Below are positions 55,656-64,000 of a DNA stretch of 64,000 nucleotides, piece by piece. Below the pieces are notes generated by a model, which was given only the letters and a program-made list of their open reading frames with translations, had not been told where the DNA came from and ran no database searches. The translations under genes were made by a program, and so were the position numbers. This DNA is from Trametes villosa (lineage: Eukaryota; Basidiomycota; Agaricomycetes; Polyporales; Polyporaceae). Position 1 is the first letter of the stretch. Each line of letters begins with the position of its first letter. The stretch is from positions 6,534,001 through 6,598,000 of the forward strand of contig PUDQ02000001.1 of assembly GCA_002964805.2 (NCBI GenBank), written 5' to 3'.

Positions 55656-56773
55656 ATGCTCAGGTCGATCCTCACGTCGACCACACGCAAGTGCTTACGC
55701 CCGACGCCCGTACGAACACTACGAACACACATGGAAGGGAGGTCTCTGGACTGGAACGCTGGCCCGCTTGTATGGATAGACTGCGAGATGACGGGGTTGG
55801 ACCCGAAGACGGACAGAATCCTTGAGATAGCCGTGCGTTCCCTCTGCTTCTCGGCGGAAACGTTGACCGAACCCCCACAGGTTCTCATCACCAATGGCGA
55901 CCTCGAGATTGTGGACGAGGGTATATCCTACATCATTCGGACAGATAAAGAAGTGCTAGACAAGTAAGCCATGCCATGCTGTCACGCGCACAAACTCAAC
56001 GGGTTGTAGAATGGGCGACTGGTGTCAAAACACGCATGGCGCGGTTCGTCTGGACCCTGCCAATACTTTGTACCTCTCCTGACATTGTCTGGTTCTAGAG
56101 CGGCCTTACAGCAGCGTGTATTGACTCGCCCTATACGAAGGAATTCGTTGAGCAACAGGTGCTAAGTTATATCAAGCGGTGGATACCGAAGGACCGTACT
56201 GGCGTCCTAGCGGGCAACTCTGTACATATGGACAGGGCATTCCTCGTTGGCGAGATGCCCAGCATCACTGATTGGCTGCACTACCGGTAAAGTTCATCGC
56301 ACACCTATAGATGCCTTGCCTGCTTATATTCTGCATATCACAGCATAGTTGGTGAGTTGTGCTCATTCCCACACGTTCGCCTTCATCTAATAACTCTGTA
56401 CTGCAGACGTGTCTTCAATAAAGGTATGCACGAAATACCGCCATATATGCGCTGTATGGCTCACGAACCGACATAGGAACTCGCGCGTCGTTGGTACCGC
56501 ACATCATCACCCTCCACCCCGTACCAGGAACCTGCCCATCGGTGCGACATATCTCACCTTGTTTCTTATCGTCGTAAGAGTGCCCTTGGCTTACACATCT
56601 CTACAGCGCCCTGGATGATATCAAAGGGTCCATACGAGGTACGTGATGTTGGTGTACTTGGTACATGAACAAACCGACTGAACGCGTCTGCGACAGAACT
56701 GCAGTGGTACCGGAAGAACCTCTTCCTCCCGCCCAACTTGGCTCCGCGGGTCGAGGTTGGTCGTCGATATTGA
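55656..56773 (+). CDS. REX2: Oligoribonuclease, mitochondrial-type (REX2-like)
   Basis: Nine exons: 55656-55832, 55881-55963, 56010-56043, 56099-56286, 56344-56351 (8 bases), 56407-56423 (17 bases), 56477-56541, 56607-56638 and 56697-56773, giving 226 residues. It is a DEDD-family 3'-5' exonuclease that degrades very short RNAs. Motifs are WIDCEMTGLD (ExoI acidic pair), NTHGASGLTAAC, VLAGNSVHMDRAFL (ExoII) and HRALDDIKGSI (ExoIII His and Asp). The N-terminal extension from the chosen ATG is basic and Ser/Thr-rich without acidic residues, as in a mitochondrial presequence. An internal ATG (MEGRSLDWN) would give a cytosolic or nuclear form. The frame around RIVDVSSIKELARRWY is only restored by splicing the 8-base exon. 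Confidence 0.93.
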
Positions 56774-59700
56774 CGACTTCCGGCGTAGTCTTCCCCGATA
56801 TCCCCGCGTAGAGCTTACTGGATCGCATGCAGAGTATCCAACAACCTTTAATGTATGTCCACCGAGATTCATCCCCGCTTCAGATGATGCTCAATGTTTG
56901 CATAGTGTCTTACACGTGAATTCCGCGCACAAGCCGTGTCCGCCCTTCGCGATACTTTCCCAGTGCTACAAGGAGACACGACGAGCACTTCTCCTTCCGA
57001 GGTGTGGCTTTAGCCTGAATTGGTCGCGCGACATGTATCGACTTCGTGCCGATAATCCTCCCTCTTGATTGGTTGCGCGGCGTTCATCAGCAGCTCGTGT
57101 GCGCTACTCCTTTGAGCACCTCTCGCTTCTTCGACCAGGTTTGCATGCAGAAAACAGGTCGGCTGGACTTGGTCAGTTGACTGCGGGGACGCCCCTCTGC
57201 ATCAAACGTCAAACTCCAGCTTTCTCTAGGGCGCGTCTCGACGGCTCCAGAGTCCCCACTCGCAGCGAGCGGGGAACATGCGGGGAAATCACCCGCCCCC
57301 ATCTTCCCCGCACGCAGTCTCAGTCTGGCCCGTCGCTTGGTGTTGCGGAAGTCAATCACGCGCCCTCACGGCCTCGCCTTCTCGCCTCCTCGACATCAGT
57401 CCCAATCGCAGTGCCCTGCCTTATGCGTATGGGCGCCGCTCTATCCAGCTGCCTATCGTGTCGGCCCTGCATAACATTGCGGGTAGCGCGTCCGCATTAA
57501 GAAGGGGCGCGATTGAGTGGCGAGGAGACATTTTTCCGAGAATGCGTGAAAGCTGAAGTGCGGGGCGCGCGCGATCCGGGACGTCATTGATTATGAGGGA
57601 GGTTGCAGCCGAGGTTGAGCCTGTTCAGGACGGGTTTGGCAGAGTTGCGCGTCGACGTTCTGGACTTCGAGGGTGCGCGCGGCTGCTTTAAGGGTAAGAA
57701 TAGCTGGTGATTGAGGTTGCGAAGTGCGAAGGTTGGTGGTGGTGCATCGCGCGCACCTCGGGGATGCAAACGCCGTATAGCGTTTGCGATAGCATTAACG
57801 TTCGGGCTGGAGGGGTACCACTCGAACGTTCGAAACGCTTCCCCATTATGCCGCACGCGGATGATACTGACCGGCAGAAGCTTGAGGAGCTCGAGGCTAT
57901 CTTCGAGATGACTGAGGCAATCACAGCTTCACGCTGCCAGCATCAGCTACGTTCTACTAGCGAACACCGGTGCGGTTTCTGTAGCGAATTGGTGAGTACT
58001 CCAGACTGGTTCCCGCATACATACACCGCTAACCGGTCCAACGTGCATCCCAGCACCCAGGTACAGTGCGTGCGGGCCGCGAGGCGCATACCCCCACCGC
58101 TGGCCGAGAACGCCTGCCCGTCCCCCAAGACACGGACACGATGACCTGCAACAGCGATTTAGCACGCATCCCCCTCCTCGCGTGGGCGGCGCAAGAACAT
58201 ATAGCCACCTACATGAATACCGCCCGAACACAGACGCGGCGCGCTCTCACCTATCATTGGCTCGTGAAGACAGGCATAGTAGAGTGAATTCCCGTGGGCT
58301 TAACGTTCAAGATGACATAGCCTATTTCTTGGAACCTTCCGCTCGCCGTCGCTGCGTGGGTGCACATTGCACCTCGCAGGGCGCATCCTCCGCCCGACTT
58401 CGGCATCGGCGCTGCACATACGCATGCCATTGAGGAGGGCCCGAAGCTTGCACTTTGGGGGCCCGACTGCGCTTGCCCTCAATCGCCCCTTGGACGCTGC
58501 CCATAGCCTGCGCGCCCTTTGCCGCCGCCGTAGTGATGATTACTCCCCGCTAGCGCCACAACTCTGCGCACCGGCATCGACGGACGGTTGACAGAGCACA
58601 CAAGACTCAGAGCACATTGTCCTGCGTCTTCCCCAACCCCGCCAGGCACAGACATCACAGCCCAGTACGCTCCATCCCCCGCAAAGGGTGCACACCCGGC
58701 GCGCAATATCAAATGCTCGTGGAGGTCGGCAGCGCGTGTGCGCGGCCGTCCCGCACGAGATGAGCGGCGGGAGGGGCGCACACGGGTGCAGACCAACCAG
58801 GCCGCGCGCTGCCTGGGCTGCTCCCTGGCGCATCTGGGGGAGCCGAAACTCCCGGCCGCGTGAACGTTCTCTTTTGGTGGGCCTCGCTGTCCAGACTGCT
58901 TGGAGCACTCGGGGGCTGGGCGGGCGACGGGCTGCTCGGCATGGCGTACCAGCGCAGAGGGAGGTGCCCACCACCCGTGCGCTGGAGAGGCTGCTGAGTG
59001 GAGGGCCAAAATGGACATCGCGCGCGCGCCAATGGGAAGGAGGGTAGGGTGAAGGGGAAGGGCTGTCGCTGCAGCAACGCTGGGAGGGTGCGGGAGCGCA
59101 GGGGCGAGAATGACGCGTGACGGGCGAGGGATGCCAGGGACGCCGTCCATTCAGCATCGAACATCGACGGATCGCTGTGCACGGCGCGCGATTGCACGGT
59201 ATTTTCAGGCGCGGACCACGCTCTGCGCTGGTTAGTTACCAGAGGCCTGGTGGGCGGGCGGGCGCGAGGCACCCGCTCTCGTGCTGAAGAGCCGCTGTTG
59301 GCACCAAAAGCATACGACGGAGCCCGGGCGACGGCGCGCGGGCAGGGTGCAGTCGCTGCCGTCCGGCATCCGAAGACAGACGGGGAGTCGCACCCCGGGC
59401 CCGTGGGACGCATCTGCTGGCGCGGCGGGGCGTTCCCACCGCGCGCGGCCTTTGACTCACATTGGCCGCAGTTCAGGCCCAGTGTGTGAACGGTGGGGGA
59501 TGGGAGCGGATCTGCTCGTGGCAGGTGAGAATGACGGGGTGGCGCTTGCTGTCGAGAGCTGCTGTTTCAGCGTCGAGGATGGCCCCGAGACCTCCTGGCA
59601 AGGGCTAAGACGCATTGACGGGTGCTGGTATGTATGAGTCGTTCAAGAATGACCAGAGGAAAGCCAAGTAGATGTGCATTTGGGCGTCACGCTTGTGAGG

Positions 59701-60530
59701 GCGCGCTTGACTGCGGGAAGATGGAACAGTGCAGGGGTGGCCGACGTGCGAGTCCTGCATGCAATGGCGGTGCGCAATGAAGCAATCTAGCCAAGCGATA
59801 GCGATCCTTCGCGGATGTCAGCAACGTTATCAGCTGCACAGAGAGGAAGTGAGTACTTCGCTGCCTATCCAGAACGTCGCTTGTGGTTCTAGTGAAATGC
59901 TCAGGCTTTAGTCTGCTGGATCGCGTGCGTTTTCATGATTTAACGCGATAGCAGTATCGGGTCCTGCGGGCGACCAGGTCAGTTTATTTCCGCTCATACT
60001 CCTCGACCGTAAGATATGGCTGCAGTGATAAGGCGGCGAGCAAACGCGGATGGCGGGAGAAGGGAGGCAGGAGGCAAAGGAGGAGGAGCATAGCCACGAG
60101 GATCTGAGATGCGCGCGTTCCGGATTGGGCGCCGAGCAGAACGACTGCGAGTCTGCTCCGCCTCCCATGCTGATGCGGCGAGTGGGTGGGCGATAAGCTG
60201 TGAGAACTCTCCTCGTTTGTCGCCGACAAGTCATGTCCAGATCTTTCCTTCCCAGGACTGGCCCAGCGGCTTCCCAAGCGTGCGCCGGCCCCCCGGAGAA
60301 TGTCGTCGCGTACACCTCGGATGCTTCCCGCCGTTAAAAGACTTCGGCCTTTCTCTGGAGGCACGGCTGCGCCCTGTATTCAGTCCATCCTAATTTGACC
60401 CCGGCCTGTCGCCTGTGGCCCGTCCGCTTCCCCCTTCCACTCGCTCAGCCAACCACGGTCATCCCTCCCGCCCGCGCTCGATCACAGCTTCTCTCGCATC
60501 CGTCTGCCTCTGGTCGACCCCTACTACACG
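56774..60530. other. Long stretch without a clear gene
   Basis: About 3.7 kb, GC-rich in 58.3-59.5 kb with many overlapping open frames of low-complexity composition. One frame, 57707-58144 (plus), has a short protein-like section (DRQKLEELEAIFEMTEAI) but no family match. Confidence 0.5.
57707..58144 (+). CDS. Possible small ORF, unknown
   Basis: A 145-codon frame with one acidic helix-like section and a CGFC pair in HRCGFCSELVS. There is no intron or conserved motif to support it. It could be part of an unrecognised gene or chance. Confidence 0.2.
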   Translation: MIEVAKCEGWWWCIARTSGMQTPYSVCDSINVRAGGVPLERSKRFPIMPHADDTDRQKLEELEAIFEMTEAITASRCQHQLRSTSEHRCGFCSELVSTPDWFPHTYTANRSNVHPSTQVQCVRAARRIPPPLAENACPSPKTRTR

Positions 60531-63029
60531 ATGCCTACGATTGAGCTCCTCGACGACCCGGAGAAGAACACAAGTCTGGATACGCTCACGCCGCTCCCCG
60601 TCCTACCAGTGTCGTCAAAAGCGGTCATACAAGATGCTGCTGACGGGCTTGCCGTACAGTCGGGGGTGAAAGACAAAAGGTCGTCGGATGCGGAAGCGAG
60701 GAAAGGCCCATCACTGTCGTGCAAGGGGCGGCGGAAAGTCAGCTGGTGGATTCGATACCAGCTATGGTTCACGTTGTATCGGTACGTCGATTCCAGCATC
60801 TGTAGCAAACGATTCCCTTCACTGACGTCGTCTACAGGAAGCTCTTCACCTTTATCGTCACCCTCAACGGCATCGGCATCTTGCTCGCAATTCTCAAACT
60901 CTGGGAATATCCCCGACGATACACCGGCGCTTTCATTCTGGGGAACTTGCTCTTCGCGATCCTCATGCGGAACGAGGTGTTCGGGCGTTTCCTATACTGG
61001 TTTGTGAATACGTGCTTTGCAAAGGTAAGCTGGTGCTCGAGACAGCTACTGCGCTCACGTACTAACGAGGAATCGATTACAGTGGCCACCATTATGGTTC
61101 AGGCTGGTGTGCACCGATATTCTCCAGAGCATCGGAGGCATCCACTCTGGCTGCGCAGCGTCCGGCTCCGCATGGCTCATCTTCCGAGTCGTGACTATCA
61201 TCATTGACCACAAGGATAACCACGACGCCGTGCTCATCGCGGGCGTGGTCACCAACATCGCCGTTTTCATCAGCATCGGGAGCGCGTTCCCCTGGGTCCG
61301 CAACATGCACCACAAGTACGTGTCCATGGAGCCCAATCGCGGCATGTTACTCACGCGCTCTCACGATTGGTGCAGCGTTTTCGAGCGACACCATCGGTTC
61401 ATCGGCTGGTGAGTACCCGTGTCTCGATACGGCGCGAGAGACGCCCGTGTGCTCACAGGCCTCACACGCAGGGTTGGACTTCTCTCAAGTGGGTAGTGTT
61501 TTCCTACCGTCGTGCCGCCAAGAGCATGGATCGCTCGCACGCTCCGACCAATCATCCCATTGGCGGAGCGTGCACTTGTTCCGGCTCTCGTCCGACGCTG
61601 CTGCTGTGTTACTGACATCGTCCCCTCCTTGTAGCATGGATCTTCGTGGTGCTCGGTGACAGCTACGACCTCAACACCCACTCATGGAATCCGGACGGCA
61701 TCCGCGTCATCCGCCAGCAAGATTTCTGGTTCGTGTTGATCATGACAATCCTGTGCGTCGATTCTCCCTTGCTCGCCTCGCGACGATCACTGAATGTACC
61801 CGGCGCCCCAGCATTCTCATCCCGTGGTTCACCGTGCGAGAGGTGACCGTCGACATCGAGGTGGTGAGTGACTCTCGCCAAACGCGGTATAGTGCGTCCA
61901 TGGAGTGACCTTCCCCTTCCTCCGCAGCCATCTCCGAAGGTGGCGATCTTGCGCTTCGAGCGCGGCATGCAACAGGGCCTCCTTACGCGGATATCTCGGT
62001 CTTCGATCATGGAGTACCATGCTTTTGGCATCGTATCGTGAGTCGCTATCGCTAAATCTCGTGGCGTCACTGATTACTGACGGAGGCCGTCGACCCGTTT
62101 GTCAGGGAGGGCCCACACGCCAAGTATCACTACCTAGTCTGCGGTGTGCAGGGCGACTTCACGCGCTCACTGATCAACGAGCCTCCCACGCACCTCTGGA
62201 CCCGCCAATTGAAGGTGCGTCGCACGGCCTGGCAACAATTTTGGTGGTAGGCTGACCAATGGTCACAGTTTGCGGGCGTGTCCCACTCGTCCCCACTTTA
62301 CAAGAGGGGCATCCGGGTGTGCACAGGGACGGGCATCGGCGCTGCCCTCTCAACGTGTCTCCAGGTATGTTCCACTACTTCCATTGACTCGAAGAGGTCG
62401 CAGTCCTGACGCGCATGCTCCTACTAGGATCCCAACTGGTGAGCCTCTGTCTTTGCGGCGCCGGCCCCGCGCCTTCTCGCGCTGTCACAGCGCGCGCAGC
62501 GGGGGATGTTGTCATCGATGAAACGACACGCTGACCGCGCCTCCCACGCCCTCAGGTACCTGATCTGGATCGGCTCGGAGCAGGAGAAGACGTTCGGGCC
62601 CACGATTTCCGGCCTGATCTACCGCCACCTCTGGCCGGACCGTGTGTGCATTTGGGACTCCAAGGCCCGAGGTGCGTTCGCCGCCCATTGGCTCTCTCCT
62701 TTCCCCTCCCCCGCCCCCTCACCCCCTCTCTCTCCCGTGTGCTTCGTGCTTTGCGCTCCGTGTTTGGTGCGCGCTCTGACTGTGACGCTGACATCCCGCC
62801 CGGGACTCTGCAGGTGGACGGCCGGACGTCATGAAGCTGATCAAAGACGCGTACCTCTCGTGGAACGCGGAGGTCGTCTTCATCACCTCGAACTGGCAAG
62901 GGAACAAGGAGCTCATGGAGGGCTGCAAGGAGGCCGGCATCCCCGCATTCGTACGTCCCTCCCGCTCCCGCTCCACGTGTGTACGGCACTCACGCGTTCC
63001 GTCCGCAGGGCACGCTCTGGGACTTCTGA
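60531..63029 (+). CDS. TmpA-like membrane flavoprotein
   Basis: Fourteen exons: 60531-60781, 60838-61024, 61083-61315, 61376-61408, 61472-61488, 61635-61752, 61812-61863, 61928-62037, 62106-62214, 62269-62364, 62428-62438 (11 bases), 62556-62671, 62814-62950 and 63009-63029, giving 496 residues with phases that agree. After a polar N-terminus come several membrane helices (FTFIVTLNGIGILLAIL, FILGNLLFAILM, AVLIAGVVTNIAVFISIG, WVGLLSTWIFVVLGD). The C-terminal half is a ferredoxin-reductase-like domain: KYHYLVCGVQGDFTRSL, VCTGTGIGAALS (nucleotide-binding Gly-rich loop), VCIWDSKARGGRPDVM, VVFITSNWQGNKE and GIPAFGTLWDF. This matches fungal membrane proteins related to Aspergillus TmpA, implicated in a signal for conidiation. 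Many very short exons make it easy to mis-predict. No lesion seen. Confidence 0.85.
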
Positions 63030-63915
63030 AATCCGAACAGCGGTGCGGCAGGCGAGGGAGCGGCAGCGGGCGTCCAGCATATTCTTAGAACCCGCCGTGC
63101 GACCGAGGAGGGCGGCGCGCCGCCCGCCTCCATGCTCTCAGGCCGCTGCGCTCCGAGTCGTAGTGATCGCCGCATGCCCCACATAGCTACCACTACTGTC
63201 CATCCTAGGCTCCAGCATGTATCTTATTGGCTCTCCCGCCCGCACCCGGCCTGCTTGACTCTGTACCGCACGCACGCTCCCAAGTATTGTAGATACGCCT
63301 CCCCTCTGCTGCTGCTGTGTCACTCCTCGTCGTGGAGATAGCACGCGCCGCGAACCTGTATTTTAGTTGAAGTGTTCTCGGTACTGTATCTTTTGTTTTC
63401 GTCCAGGTGCGCGAGTTAGTACGGGTAGTGTTGTGAGCCTTGAGTAGACATGGTAGACGGCCCTATTAGCCGTCTCTTCGACGCCGCGAGCTTACCCGAA
63501 TATCGCTCGAGTCCTGCGTCGCTCCCTGCCGGCTCTGCTGTGCACGGCGAGTAGGAGGGAGTCCATAGTCAGGTACATACATATAATACTCGTCGAACTT
63601 TGAACATCTGCAGGACGGCGGCGCTTCCTCTTCGTCTGTAGGGTCAGCGACGCGTAGTGCAACCTAGACCGACCGAGGAGCGTGCTGAGTACTACCTTCT
63701 GTGTTGGGTGAGCCACCTGGGGAACGTGAGGATGGTGCGACTCATTGAACTTGGGCACGACACGAATGTATCTCAAGGTATATTGGCAGGGAGACCACTA
63801 GAGAAGTCTAGCGGGTCTGTCGCGTCACCGTTCGTACGAGTAGCGGCGACCTGAGCAATCCTAAAAGCGGCGCCATCTCGTGGTACAAGCTCGCTGAGTT
63901 CTATCACTCAACAAA
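63030..63915. other. Intergenic; ends in duplicated 3' flank
   Basis: About 890 bases with no coding signal. From about 63815 it resembles the 3' flank of the PTAR1-like gene at 24.7 kb. Confidence 0.5.
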
Positions 63916-64000
63916 TTAGAACCCCCAGAACCACTGTCGCAACAGCATATAACGCACCTTCCGCCGCATCCAAGCCAGAAAGCCCGTCGCGTGATTCCGC
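63815..64000. repeat. Diverged duplication, copy B
   Basis: Counterpart of 24663-24850 in the same orientation, including the shared CCTGAGCAATCCT block and the 3' coding end. It runs off the window. Confidence 0.65.
63916..63999 (-). CDS. PTAR1-like paralogue, 3' end only
   Basis: The minus-strand frame from the window edge reads RNHATGFLAWMRRKVRY and ends at a TAA (63916-63918). The copy at 24772-26094 ends RDHATRFLAWLRWKVRD. The rest lies beyond the window. The match in the last 20 or so residues and in the flank indicates a second, diverged gene copy; whether it is complete cannot be seen. Confidence 0.65.
   Translation of the reverse strand, partial: RNHATGFLAWMRRKVRYMLLRQWFWGF

Noticed and set aside
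58479..59413. Two long overlapping minus-strand frames
   Set aside because: Typical by-product of GC-rich non-coding DNA; low complexity and no conserved blocks.

Overview
This window is from a fungal nuclear genome, almost certainly Basidiomycota (Agaricomycetes, perhaps a polypore). The genes are GC-rich and mostly split by GT-AG introns of about 48-70 bases with CTAAC-like branch points. The gene set is basidiomycete in character: two FunK1 fungal-type kinases, phenylalanine ammonia-lyase, a TmpA-like membrane flavoprotein, an HRD3/SEL1L homologue, FCF1 and an oligoribonuclease. Where possible I joined exons by eye; the stated phases add up for those models.

Layout: 1-4.0 kb holds nothing I can assign. 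4.06-6.76 kb is an unrecognised multi-exon gene. 6.8-12.2 kb is largely non-coding, with short repeats and a palindrome. 12.25-14.16 kb (minus) is an intact four-exon DDE integrase/transposase gene. 14.8-15.45 kb (minus) is a small gene with a cysteine/histidine cluster on a 60-base exon. 16.1-24 kb is a gene graveyard: a rearranged IQGAP-type RasGAP pseudogene, an ARO8-like aminotransferase pseudogene and a 5'-truncated FunK1 kinase. 24.8-26.1 kb (minus) is a PTAR1-like prenyltransferase alpha-repeat protein; the last 84 bases of the window hold the 3' end of a second, diverged copy. 26.6-27.9 kb (minus) encodes a SAP/F-box-like/ankyrin-like protein. 28.74-29.19 kb is a 447-bp inverted-repeat transposon with a perfect 8-bp target duplication. 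29.4-32.8 kb is HRD3/SEL1L, and 34.5-37.1 kb a full-length FunK1 kinase.

37.95-40.6 kb (minus) is PAL. After about 3 kb without a clear gene come FCF1 (43.6-44.5 kb), a DUF1917/BLES03-like gene with a lysine-rich tail (45.7-47.5 kb), an intronless MIF4G protein (48.15-49.6 kb), a 1,671-residue acidic low-complexity protein of unknown function (49.97-55.3 kb, minus), oligoribonuclease with an 8-base micro-exon (55.7-56.8 kb), about 3.7 kb of non-coding sequence, and a TmpA-like membrane protein with an 11-base micro-exon (60.5-63.0 kb).

Most genes are unrelated housekeeping or metabolic functions, and I see no operon-like system. Three themes recur: local duplication (FunK1 pair, PTAR1 pair, an 88-bp RasGAP fragment repeat, a duplicated motif in the 1,671-residue protein), gene decay in 16-24 kb, and proteostasis-type genes (HRD3, SAP/F-box-like) lying between the two FunK1 copies. 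The best candidates for undescribed biology are the 1,671-residue protein, the unknown gene at 4-6.8 kb and the integrase gene.
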